Part shown: positions 1-6,661 of the stretch, in pieces
Layout of the letters: each line of letters begins with the position of its first letter
How positions within the stretch are numbered: position 1 is the first letter of the stretch
NCBI GenBank assembly: GCA_947054185.1
Contig: CAMRVW010000091.1
Coordinates: 1-9,254, forward strand
From: an uncultured Rikenellaceae bacterium
GTDB lineage: Bacteria; Bacteroidota; Bacteroidia; Bacteroidales; Rikenellaceae
Direction of reading: 5' to 3'
DNA length: 9,254 nt
Program-made: the position numbers and the translations under genes
Notes under the pieces: model-generated
The model's database searches: none
Seen by the model: only the letters and a program-made list of their open reading frames with translations
Told to the model about the DNA's origin: nothing

Positions 1-1340
1 AGAAAGGTCTCGACATCAATCTTCAGGGAGTCGCAGAGAAAGTATTGATCGCGGCGCCTCTTTCAGAGGAGTATGCGCTCACACCCGACGACTATATGGG
101 AGTGGTTCCCAAGCTCCTTGTAAAGGTTGACGACGAGGTTAAGGCGGGCACCCCGCTTTTCTTCGACAAGAAACATCCGGAAATTCTCTTCACCTCACCC
201 GTCAGCGGTGTCGTTACGGCAGTCAATCGCGGAGAGAAACGCAAAATCATCAACATCGTGATACGCCCGTCGGCCGAACGCGAATATGAAGATTTCACAG
301 CCCGCAAGCTCGACGAACTCACCGGTGAGAGTCTTAAAGAGCTGATGCTCAAATCGGGTCTTTGGCCGTTCGTTATCCGACGCCCCTATGGCATCATAGC
401 CGACCCGTCCGAGACCCCCCGCGATATCTTCGTGTCGGGTTTCGATTCGTCGCCTCTTGCGCCCGATTTCGACTTCATATTGCAAAACACGGGCGACGAT
501 TTCGCTCTCGGCATCGAGGCTGTCAAGAAGCTCACACCGGGCAAGGTTCATCTTGGGCTCAGTGACGAGTCGCACTCCAAAATCTTCGGCAAGCTCGAAG
601 GCGTCGTCGAGATAGACACCTTCTCGGGTCCCCACCCGGCAGGCAATGTGGGTGTGCAGATACACCACGTGGCCCCTGTCAATAAAGGCGATGTGGTGTG
701 GACGATGGACGTGCACTCGCTCATCTTCCTGGGTCGCCTCTTGAGAACCGGCCGCCTCGACATGTCCAAGGTTATCGCCCTTGCCGGCTCTTGCGTCAAA
801 AAGCCGCGCTATTACCGCATCATCTCAGGTGCCCGTGTCGATACGCTTTTGAAAGACACCATCGAGACCGAAGAGGGTGTAACCCCTCGCGTGATAAGCG
901 GTAACGTTCTCACCGGCAAGAAGATATCGCCCGACGGCTTTATCTCATACAACGCCAATATGATAAGCGTCATACCCGAGGGCGACCGCTATGAGATGTT
1001 GGGCTGGATCGCCCCGCGCTTTGGTAAGTTCTCCATGTCGCACAGCTATTTCAGCTGGCTGATGCCCGGCAAGAGCTATAACCTCGATACCAACCTCAAC
1101 GGCGGGCAGCGTGCTTTCGTCGTTACGGGTCAATACGAAAAGGTGCTTCCCATGGACATCTATCCGGTCTATCTGCTCAAAGCGATACTTGCCGGCGACA
1201 TCGACAAGATGGAAAACCTCGGCATATACGAGGTCGTCGAGGAAGACCTTGCGCTCTGCGAGTTCGTCTGCACCTCCAAGACCGATGTGCAGGCCATACT
1301 GCGTGGCGGCATCGACCAAATGATAAAAGAGCTTAACTAA
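1..1340 (+). CDS. nqrA: Na+-translocating NADH:quinone oxidoreductase subunit A (5' end off the window)
   Basis: NqrA is the large cytoplasmic-side subunit of Na+-NQR, implicated in quinone binding and docked on NqrB. The frame is open from the left edge: the codons from position 3 read KGLDINLQGVAEKVLIAAPL, which matches the usual NqrA beginning, so the TTG at 45 is internal and only a few residues are missing. The 445 residues seen agree with a family length of about 450. A lipoyl-like segment (FTSPVSGVVTAV, about 190-225) follows the N terminus. A central stretch contains NVGVQIHHVAPVNKGD (about 640-690). The C terminus carries the conserved cysteine-containing CEFVCTSK (1257-1280) followed by LRGGIDQMIKEL. 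It is the first gene of the nqrABCDEF operon, 18 nt before nqrB. Its promoter and start codon are outside the window. Identification is very secure from sequence plus operon order. Confidence 0.96.
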   Translation, partial: KGLDINLQGVAEKVLIAAPLSEEYALTPDDYMGVVPKLLVKVDDEVKAGTPLFFDKKHPEILFTSPVSGVVTAVNRGEKRKIINIVIRPSAEREYEDFTARKLDELTGESLKELMLKSGLWPFVIRRPYGIIADPSETPRDIFVSGFDSSPLAPDFDFILQNTGDDFALGIEAVKKLTPGKVHLGLSDESHSKIFGKLEGVVEIDTFSGPHPAGNVGVQIHHVAPVNKGDVVWTMDVHSLIFLGRLLRTGRLDMSKVIALAGSCVKKPRYYRIISGARVDTLLKDTIETEEGVTPRVISGNVLTGKKISPDGFISYNANMISVIPEGDRYEMLGWIAPRFGKFSMSHSYFSWLMPGKSYNLDTNLNGGQRAFVVTGQYEKVLPMDIYPVYLLKAILAGDIDKMENLGIYEVVEEDLALCEFVCTSKTDVQAILRGGIDQMIKELN

Positions 1341-1358
1341 TTCATTAATTTTTTGATA

Positions 1359-2531
1359 ATGTTACGAAAATATCTTGATAAGATTAAGCCGCAGTTTGAG
1401 AAAGGTGGGCGTTTTTCAAAGCTCCATTCGACCTTCGATGCGTTTGAAACCTTCCTTTACGTACCCAACACTGTGACTAAATCGGGCAGCCATATACGTG
1501 ACGCGATCGAGCTTAAACGCACCATGTCGGTGGTCGTCATCGCGTTGCTTCCGGCCCTGCTGTTCGGCATGTACAATGTCGGGCTCCAGCATTTCCGCGC
1601 CATCGGCCTCGGCGACAAAGCCGTCATGGAGTGCTTCGAGTTCGGTTTTCTTAAGGTTCTCCCCATCATCGTCGTCTCTTACGTCGTCGGTCTGGGCATC
1701 GAGTTCCTCTTCGCGCAGATACGCGGCCATGAGGTCAACGAGGGCTTTTTGGTCTCGGGTATGCTCATACCCCTTGTAATGCCTGTCGACGCTCCTCTGT
1801 GGATGGTCGGCGTCTCAACCGCCTTTGCCGTCATCATAGGCAAAGAGGTGTTCGGCGGTACCGGCATGAACGTGTTCAACCCCGCACTTATAGCCCGTGC
1901 CTTCATGTTCTTCGCTTACACGCCTTACATCTCCGGCGATAAGGTTTGGATCGCCGGCATGAGCGAAGGTTACACCATCGACGGTTACTCAGGCGCCACA
2001 CCCCTTACCGAAATCGCCGGCTCCATGGCCGAGAAGTCGTCGTCACTCGGTGTCACGAGCACCGTGCACGACTGGCTCATAGGCACCATCCCCGGCTCTA
2101 TCGGCGAAACATCATTCATCGCCATCATGATAGGCGCCGCCATACTTCTGTTCACCGGCATCGCCTCATGGCGCATCATGCTGTCCGTCTTTGCCGGCGG
2201 TTACCTTATGGGTCTGCTTTTCAATGCCATAGGCCTTAATCCCTATATGGAGATGCCCGCCTATTACCACTTCCTTCTCGGCGGTTTCGCTTTCGGTGCC
2301 GTCTTTATGGCCACCGACCCCGTCACAGGCTCGCAGACCAACACCGGTAAGTTCATATACGGTCTTATGATCGGTGCCTTTGCCGTTCTCATACGCGTTG
2401 TCAACCCGGGTTACCCCGAGGGCATGATGCTTTCCATCCTCTTCATGAACGCCATGGCGCCTCTTATCGACCACTATGTCGTTGCGGCCAACATACGCCG
2501 CAGAAACCGTCGTATAAACGCAACCAAATAA
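1359..2531 (+). CDS. nqrB: Na+-NQR subunit B, membrane flavoprotein
   Basis: NqrB is the polytopic core subunit carrying covalent FMN and riboflavin, and it contributes to the Na+ path and the quinone site. The protein is 390 residues from ATG 1359. A TTG six bases upstream would also be in frame, but MLRKYLDKIKPQFEKGG resembles the normal N terminus, so I prefer the ATG. After a soluble start, the chain is a series of hydrophobic helices beginning at about residue 55. The flavin-attachment motif SGAT is residues 211-214 (codons 1989-2000); Thr214 is the expected phosphodiester link to FMN by analogy with Vibrio NqrB. Other conserved stretches include GTGMNVFNPALIARAF (about 1858-1905) and FMATDPVTGSQTNTGK (about 2305-2352). 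The leader before the start is AT-rich without a Shine-Dalgarno. nqrC follows 10 nt after the stop. Confidence 0.97.
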   Translation: MLRKYLDKIKPQFEKGGRFSKLHSTFDAFETFLYVPNTVTKSGSHIRDAIELKRTMSVVVIALLPALLFGMYNVGLQHFRAIGLGDKAVMECFEFGFLKVLPIIVVSYVVGLGIEFLFAQIRGHEVNEGFLVSGMLIPLVMPVDAPLWMVGVSTAFAVIIGKEVFGGTGMNVFNPALIARAFMFFAYTPYISGDKVWIAGMSEGYTIDGYSGATPLTEIAGSMAEKSSSLGVTSTVHDWLIGTIPGSIGETSFIAIMIGAAILLFTGIASWRIMLSVFAGGYLMGLLFNAIGLNPYMEMPAYYHFLLGGFAFGAVFMATDPVTGSQTNTGKFIYGLMIGAFAVLIRVVNPGYPEGMMLSILFMNAMAPLIDHYVVAANIRRRNRRINATK

Positions 2532-2541
2532 TGAGGAAATC

Positions 2542-3288
2542 ATGAAACAGACCAATACCTATATTATAGTATATTCAATCGTCCTTGTGGTGGTCGTTGC
2601 CGTGGTGCTCTCCTTGGTGACGCTTTGGCTCACTCCTCGTCAGCAAAGCAACGTTCAGGCCGAGAAGATGAGCGACATACTCGGATCTGTCGGTCTTTAC
2701 GATGCACAGAAAGCCTCTGAGGCAGACGATAAGAACGAATACATAAAAGAGCTTTACGCCAAATACATCATCGAAAGTTTCCTTGTCGACAGCAAGGGCA
2801 ATAAAATCGCCGGCTCTGAAAAGGAGGCTTTCATGGCTCTTGGTAACCTCAAGGCCGAGTTTGCCAAACCCGAGAGCGAACGTCGTCTTCCCGTTTTCGT
2901 CAGCAAAAACGGGGCAGGGCAGGTCAATTACATCTTCCCGGTCTATGGCGCCGGTCTCTGGGGTCCTATCTGGGGCTATATCTCACTGGCCACCAACCTC
3001 GACACTGTCGATGGCGCTGTCTTCGACCATAAAGGCGAGACTCCGGGTCTGGGTGCCGAGATCGCCAACCCTCCGTTCCAGAAACAATTCATAGGCAAGA
3101 GCCTCTTCGACGGCGCCTCTTTCGTCGGCATCTCGGTAACCAAAGGTGTCGGCTCGTCTTCAGGCAACCCTCATGCCGTCGACGCCGTTTCGGGTGGCAC
3201 CATCACCTCGCGAGGCGTTCAGTCCATGATAAAGGATTGCCTTGGCGATTATGAACCGTTCCTTGTAAAATACGGTGTTAAGCACTAA
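2542..3288 (+). CDS. nqrC: Na+-NQR subunit C, covalent FMN protein
   Basis: NqrC takes electrons from the NqrD/E iron centre on covalently bound FMN and passes them to NqrB. The protein has 248 residues. One transmembrane helix lies at about residues 8-30 (TYIIVYSIVLVVVVAVVLSL), and the rest is a soluble FMN-binding domain. Conserved landmarks are YGAGLWGPIWGYISL (about residues 132-146) and GETPGLGAEI (about 167-176). The flavinylation motif reads DAVSGGTITSRGVQ, with SGGT at residues 217-220 (codons 3190-3201) and Thr220 as the predicted attachment residue. In Vibrio the same motif is SGAT. Attachment would need the flavin transferase ApbE, which is not encoded here. A GAGGAA at 2533-2538 is the only good Shine-Dalgarno in the operon, although the spacing to ATG is short (3 nt). 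The gene sits 10 nt after nqrB and 11 nt before nqrD. Confidence 0.97.
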   Translation: MKQTNTYIIVYSIVLVVVVAVVLSLVTLWLTPRQQSNVQAEKMSDILGSVGLYDAQKASEADDKNEYIKELYAKYIIESFLVDSKGNKIAGSEKEAFMALGNLKAEFAKPESERRLPVFVSKNGAGQVNYIFPVYGAGLWGPIWGYISLATNLDTVDGAVFDHKGETPGLGAEIANPPFQKQFIGKSLFDGASFVGISVTKGVGSSSGNPHAVDAVSGGTITSRGVQSMIKDCLGDYEPFLVKYGVKH

Positions 3289-3299
3289 AAATCAAAACC

Positions 3300-3944
3300 A
3301 TGAGTAATAAAGATAAAGAGCCGTTGTTCTCGGCCAAGAATATGAAGTTGCTCACCGGTCCGCTCGGGTCGGGCAACCCTGTCACGGTTCAGATACTGGG
3401 TATCTGCTCCGCCCTGGCTGTCACCGCCAAGCTCCAGCCCGCCTTGGTCATGGCGCTTTCGGTTACTGTCGTAACAGCTTTCTCCAACCTCATTCTCTCG
3501 CTCATGCGAAACACGATACCCTCGCGCATCCGCATCATCGTGCAGCTGGTTGTCGTTGCTGCGTTGGTTATACTTGTCGACCAGGTGCTCAAAGCGTTCG
3601 TCTATGATGTCAGCAAGCAGCTGTCTGTCTTCGTGGGCCTTATCATCACCAACTGCATCGTCATGGGTCGCATAGAGGCGTTCGCTCTCGGCAACAAACC
3701 CTGGCCCGCATTCCTCGACGGTGTCGGCAACGGCCTTGGTTACGGCATGATACTGGTCATCCTCGGTTTCTTCCGCGAGCTTCTCGGGGCAGGCACCCTG
3801 TGGGGTTACCGCGTCATACCCGAAAGTTTTTACGCCCACGGTTATTCCAACAACGGCCTTATGCTGTTGCCTCCCATGGCGCTTATCTGCGTGGGTGTGA
3901 TAATATGGATACACCGCTCGCGCAATAAAAACCTCTGCGAATAA
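3300..3944 (+). CDS. nqrD: Na+-NQR subunit D, integral membrane
   Basis: NqrD forms a membrane pair with NqrE, the two being inverted-topology homologues of the RnfE/RnfA type. Between them they hold the intramembrane iron(-sulfur) centre that relays electrons from NqrF to NqrC. The protein is 214 residues with about six hydrophobic helices. Cys36 (in QILGICSALAVT) and Cys119 (in ITNCIVMGRIEAFA) correspond to the pair of iron ligands known in Vibrio NqrD. The segment GNKPWPAFLDGVGNGLGYG (about residues 140-158) is characteristic of the NqrD/RnfE family. ATG 3300 follows the nqrC stop by 11 nt in an A-rich leader without Shine-Dalgarno. An RnfE reading is excluded by the surrounding nqr order. 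Confidence 0.97.
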   Translation: MSNKDKEPLFSAKNMKLLTGPLGSGNPVTVQILGICSALAVTAKLQPALVMALSVTVVTAFSNLILSLMRNTIPSRIRIIVQLVVVAALVILVDQVLKAFVYDVSKQLSVFVGLIITNCIVMGRIEAFALGNKPWPAFLDGVGNGLGYGMILVILGFFRELLGAGTLWGYRVIPESFYAHGYSNNGLMLLPPMALICVGVIIWIHRSRNKNLCE

Positions 3945-3959
3945 TAGAAGAGAAAGATT

Positions 3960-4577
3960 ATGGAAAACATACTCAGTATTTTTGTCAAGTCGATCTTTAT
4001 CGACAACATGGTGTTCGCCTTCTTCTTCGGCATGTGTTCCTACATCGCCGTGTCGAAGAGCGTCAAGACCGCCATGGGTCTCGGTTTGGCCGTCACGTTC
4101 GTGATGGTTGTCACCGTGCCTGTAAACTATATCCTCAACAAATACGTGCTCTCGACAGGCGCCCTCTCGTGGCTCGGCGAGCGTTACGCAACCATCGACC
4201 TGAGCTTTCTGAGCCTCATCGTCTTCATCGCCGTGGTGGCCTCTATCGTTCAGATCGTCGAGATGGTTGTCGAGAAGTTCGCCCCGGCCCTTTACAGCCA
4301 GTTGGGCATCTTCCTGCCTCTTATAGCCGTCAACTGCGCCATCCTGGGCGGTTCGCTCTTCATGCAAGAGCGCGACTATCTCAATGTGGGCGAGGCTTCT
4401 GCTTTTGCGTTGGGATCGGGTATCGGCTGGTGGCTGGCCATCGTGGCCATGGCAGCCATCCGCGAAAAGATCACCTATTCGCATGTGCCGGCACCTCTTC
4501 GCGGCGTGGGCATAACCTTCATACTGACAGGTCTTATGGGCTTGGCCTTCATGTCTTTCATGGGCATCCAGCTCTAA
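3960..4577 (+). CDS. nqrE: Na+-NQR subunit E, integral membrane
   Basis: NqrE is the partner of NqrD and provides the other two iron ligands of the membrane-embedded centre. The protein is 205 residues, normal for the family, with six predicted helices. Cys26 (in FFFGMCSYIAVSK) and Cys126 (in LIAVNCAILGGSLF) are the expected ligands. The run FMQERDYLNVGEASAFALGS (about residues 133-152) and IREKITYSHVPAPLRGVGI (about residues 167-185) are strongly family-typical. The ATG at 3960 lies 15 nt after the nqrD stop; the purine-rich AGAAGAGAAAG just upstream could serve as a weak ribosome site. nqrF follows after 27 nt. Confidence 0.97.
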   Translation: MENILSIFVKSIFIDNMVFAFFFGMCSYIAVSKSVKTAMGLGLAVTFVMVVTVPVNYILNKYVLSTGALSWLGERYATIDLSFLSLIVFIAVVASIVQIVEMVVEKFAPALYSQLGIFLPLIAVNCAILGGSLFMQERDYLNVGEASAFALGSGIGWWLAIVAMAAIREKITYSHVPAPLRGVGITFILTGLMGLAFMSFMGIQL

Positions 4578-4604
4578 AGTTAAACCGATAATAATCAAAA
4601 AGAG

Positions 4605-5870
4605 ATGGACTATAGTTCTATAATAATTTCGGTCATAGCCTTTCTTATCGTCATCTTGGTGCTTGTTGCGCTTCTTCTTTTCGCCAAAAAGAAGCTGATG
4701 CCCACCGGCAGCGTCACCATCTCCATCAACGACGGTCAGAAAGAGCTTACGTGCCAGCCCGGTAACTCGCTTCTCTCAACCCTTGCCGACAACCAGATCT
4801 TCCTGCCGTCAGCCTGCGGTGGCGGTGGCTCTTGCGGCATGTGCCGTTGTCAGGTTCTGGAGGGCGGCGGCGACATACTTCCCACCGAGGTCGGCTTCTT
4901 CACCCGCAAGCAACAGAAAGACAAATGGCGCCTCGGTTGCCAGGTCAAGGTCAAGGAAGACCTCAAGATCAGAGTGCCCGAGTCGGTGCTCGGCGTCAGA
5001 AAATGGGAGTGCGAGGTTGTCTCTAACCGCAACATATCGACGTTCCTCAAAGAGTTCGTCGTCAAGCTCCCCGAGGGCGAAAACCTCAAGTTCCAGAGCG
5101 GCGGTTATATCCAGATCGACATACCCAAGTACGACCAAATCAAGTTCTCCGACATGGATATCGACGAGCGTTACCGTGCCGACTGGGACAACATGAAGAT
5201 GTGGGATCTTACCACCACCAACCCCGAGGCCACCTTCCGCGCCTATTCCATGGCCAACCACCCGGCCGAGGGCAACATCATCATGCTCAACATACGCATC
5301 GCCACCCCTCCGTTCGACAGGGCTGCCGGCGCGTTCATGAATGTCAACCCGGGCATCTGCTCGTCATATATCTTCTCGCGCAAGCCCGGCGACAAGGTGA
5401 CCATCTCAGGACCTTACGGCGAGTTCTTCCTGCCCGCCGACCTGCCTGACGATCAGGAGCTTATCTTTATAGGCGGTGGCGCCGGCATGGCTCCCATGCG
5501 CAGCCACATCATGCACCTGTTCAAGACCGAGAAGACCAAACGTCCCGTTTCGTTCTGGTACGGTGCCCGCGCCCTCAAAGAGGCCCCCTATCTGGAGGAG
5601 TATGCACAGATAGAGAAAGACTTCCCCAACTTCAGCTTCCACCTGGCGCTCGACCGTCCCGACCCCGAAGCCGATGCGGCAGGCGTGGACTATAAGGTGG
5701 GCTTCGTGCACAACGTGCTTTACGAAAATTACCTCAAACAACACGAAGACCCCGAAGGCTGCCTCTATCTGATGTGCGGTCCCCCCATGATGATATCGTC
5801 TGTGGTGGGCATGCTCGACAGCCTCGGCGTACCCCCCGAAAACATCCTTTACGACAACTTCGGGTCATAA
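4605..5870 (+). CDS. nqrF: Na+-NQR subunit F, NADH dehydrogenase flavoprotein
   Basis: NqrF is the electron entry point: it oxidises NADH on FAD and passes electrons through a 2Fe-2S cluster. The protein is 421 residues. One membrane anchor (about residues 5-27) is followed by a ferredoxin domain with Cys71, Cys77, Cys80 and Cys112 as cluster ligands (ACGGGGSCGMC, then LGCQV). A ferredoxin-reductase domain follows, with the FAD motif RAYSMAN at 212-218, the nucleotide-binding loop GGGAGMAPMRS at 290-300 and the NADH-site CGPPMM at 391-396. It ends in ILYDNFGS, as in other NqrF proteins. All catalytic motifs are intact. As last gene of the operon it is followed directly by a strong terminator. 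Confidence 0.98.
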   Translation: MDYSSIIISVIAFLIVILVLVALLLFAKKKLMPTGSVTISINDGQKELTCQPGNSLLSTLADNQIFLPSACGGGGSCGMCRCQVLEGGGDILPTEVGFFTRKQQKDKWRLGCQVKVKEDLKIRVPESVLGVRKWECEVVSNRNISTFLKEFVVKLPEGENLKFQSGGYIQIDIPKYDQIKFSDMDIDERYRADWDNMKMWDLTTTNPEATFRAYSMANHPAEGNIIMLNIRIATPPFDRAAGAFMNVNPGICSSYIFSRKPGDKVTISGPYGEFFLPADLPDDQELIFIGGGAGMAPMRSHIMHLFKTEKTKRPVSFWYGARALKEAPYLEEYAQIEKDFPNFSFHLALDRPDPEADAAGVDYKVGFVHNVLYENYLKQHEDPEGCLYLMCGPPMMISSVVGMLDSLGVPPENILYDNFGS

Positions 5871-5881
5871 CGACACCGCTG

Positions 5882-5915
5882 AAAATACCGGGATATTGTT
5901 ATCCCGGTATTTTTT
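5882..5915 (+). terminator. Rho-independent terminator of the nqr operon
   Basis: A perfect 14-bp stem (5882-5895 with 5900-5913) with a TTGT loop has a GC-rich centre (CCGGG/CCCGG). A T run follows on the 3' side (5910-5915). It begins 11 nt after the nqrF stop. The A-rich 5' arm mirrors the T run, so it may also stop transcription coming from the right. Confidence 0.93.
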
Positions 5916-5977
5916 GTGCCACCCCTGCCACCCATCACACCGGACAGCCTTGCAAACCATTATTTTCTTGCGAATAA

Positions 5978-6010
5978 ATTGCATGAATTATAAAAAAAGC
6001 GTTATCTTTG
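5978..6010 (+). promoter_or_regulatory. Bacteroidota-type promoter of tRNA-Leu
   Basis: The -7 element TATCTTTG (6003-6010) matches the TAnnTTTG consensus of the Bacteroidota housekeeping sigma factor. A partial -33 element ATTG (5978-5981) lies 21 bp upstream, next to an A/T-rich tract. The predicted start is at about 6016-6019, a few bases before the tRNA 5' end at 6025. The match is by eye to a known consensus. Confidence 0.75.
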
Positions 6011-6024
6011 CCCCGCAACAGGAG

Positions 6025-6110
6025 GCCCGAATGGTGGAATTGGTAGACACGCCGGACTTAAAATCCTGTGACCCTTTTCGGTCGTGCGGGTTCAAGTCCC
6101 GCTTCGGGTA
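6025..6110 (+). tRNA. tRNA-Leu, anticodon UAA
   Basis: The 86-nt class II tRNA reads leucine UUA codons. The acceptor stem GCCCGAA pairs with TTCGGGT (6103-6109), with a G1:U72 pair as in Escherichia coli tRNA-Leu(UAA), and discriminator A73 is at 6110. The D arm is GTG/CAC with GGTAGA in the loop. The anticodon loop is CTTAAAA with TAA at positions 34-36. A long variable arm (GACC paired with GGTC) is present, and the T arm is GCGGG-TTCAAGT-CCCGC (6086-6102). The anticodon stem CCGGA/TCCTG has one C:U mismatch (28:42). CCA is not encoded; CAC follows. The gene has its own promoter and terminator and is not part of a tRNA cluster here. Confidence 0.95.
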
Positions 6111-6118
6111 CACATGTT

Positions 6119-6153
6119 AAAGAGCGCAATGTCAGTCATTTGCGCTCTTTTTT
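6119..6153 (+). terminator. Rho-independent terminator after tRNA-Leu
   Basis: An 11-bp perfect stem (AAAGAGCGCAA, 6119-6129, with TTGCGCTCTTT, 6140-6150) encloses a 10-nt loop and is followed by further T residues to 6153. It lies 8 nt after the tRNA 3' end. Confidence 0.9.
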
Positions 6154-6351
6154 GTTCGTCCAGCCATGCCGTTGCTCTCTTTTGTCCTCCCTCTGACGCG
6201 CCTTAGTGCCAAACCGCCTTGCAATAAAATAGGGGAGTGCCGCCCGTAATATTTGGTACAAAACCGAACGTGTGAAAATCGTATTGATAATATGAATGAA
6301 TAACCGACGGATCCACCCCGCAAACCTGTCCCGCCATGCCTCCCCGGGCAA
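6136..6351 (-). pseudogene. doubtful small minus-strand reading frame, possibly frameshifted
   Basis: This reading frame of about 71 codons has only a TTG start (6349-6351). It encodes a basic, partly hydrophobic peptide containing LFIHIINTIFTRSVLYQILR and LPYFIARRFG, ending in a lysine/arginine-rich tail. An ATG at 6337-6335 lies in another frame; removing one base from the four-C run at 6316-6319 (GGGG on the coding strand) would join that ATG to this frame, giving about 67 residues. The stop codon lies in the loop of the tRNA terminator. A TAAATTTG box (6360-6353, minus strand) resembles a -7 element but has no -33 partner. I recognise no family. It may be a decayed gene, a base-call error or chance. 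The rest of 6154-6350 shows nothing else. Confidence 0.2.
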
Positions 6352-6360
6352 ACAAATTTA

Positions 6361-6392
6361 TTTGTTCATCTCCCGGCTTAATCGTATCGTTG
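6361..6392 (+). promoter_or_regulatory. promoter-like element P1 of the array (degenerate)
   Basis: TTTG (6361-6364), 20 bp, then TATCGTTG (6385-6392). One position departs from TAnnTTTG, so this most diverged copy may be inactive. Confidence 0.35.
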
Positions 6393-6437
6393 ACCTGCCG
6401 GTTTTAAGATACTCACGCTCGGCAAAATACAAGCGAG

Positions 6438-6469
6438 CTTGCTTTTGCCCTCGCTTAATCGTATCTTTG
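6438..6469 (+). promoter_or_regulatory. promoter-like element P2 of the array
   Basis: CTTG (6438-6441), 20 bp, then TATCTTTG (6462-6469), a full match to the Bacteroidota -7 consensus. The -33 box deviates by one base because the palindrome here carries a G:C pair. Confidence 0.45.
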
Positions 6470-6510
6470 GCTCTCGCCTTAGATACTTTGCCTCGGACAA
6501 TCAAATAAGA

Positions 6511-6542
6511 TTTGCTTGTCTCTCGGCTTAATCGTATCTTTA
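6511..6542 (+). promoter_or_regulatory. promoter-like element P3 of the array
   Basis: TTTG (6511-6514), 20 bp, then TATCTTTA (6535-6542). The last base of the -7 box is off consensus. Confidence 0.45.
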
Positions 6543-6588
6543 ACCTTTCGGTTTTAAGATACTCACGCTCGGCAGAACCAAACTATCG

Positions 6589-6620
6589 TTTGCTTTTGCC
6601 CTCGCTTAATCGTATCTTTG
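6589..6620 (+). promoter_or_regulatory. promoter-like element P4 of the array
   Basis: TTTG (6589-6592), 20 bp, then TATCTTTG (6613-6620). Both boxes match consensus with the same spacing as P5. Confidence 0.55.
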
Positions 6621-6661
6621 GCTCTCGCCTTAGATACTTCGCCTCGGACAATCAAATAAGA

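Noticed and set aside
45..47. TTG at 45 as the nqrA start
   Set aside because: The frame continues upstream to the window edge with typical NqrA N-terminal sequence, so the true start is outside.
1353..1355. TTG at 1353 as the nqrB start
   Set aside because: The ATG at 1359 gives the usual NqrB N terminus and is the stronger initiation codon.
3285..4598. A 437-codon minus-strand open frame antisense to nqrD and nqrE
   Set aside because: The translation is a His/Asp/Glu/Arg-rich composition with no recognisable domain, exactly opposite two intact, conserved membrane genes. It results from the codon bias of the sense genes, which avoid codons that read as stops in antisense.
6086..6113. Possible integration site at the tRNA-Leu 3' end
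   Set aside because: No second copy of the tRNA 3' sequence and no integrase is seen in the window.
5896..6120. 74-codon + strand frame over the tRNA-Leu region
   Set aside because: It runs through the nqr terminator, the tRNA promoter and the tRNA itself, so it is not a real gene.
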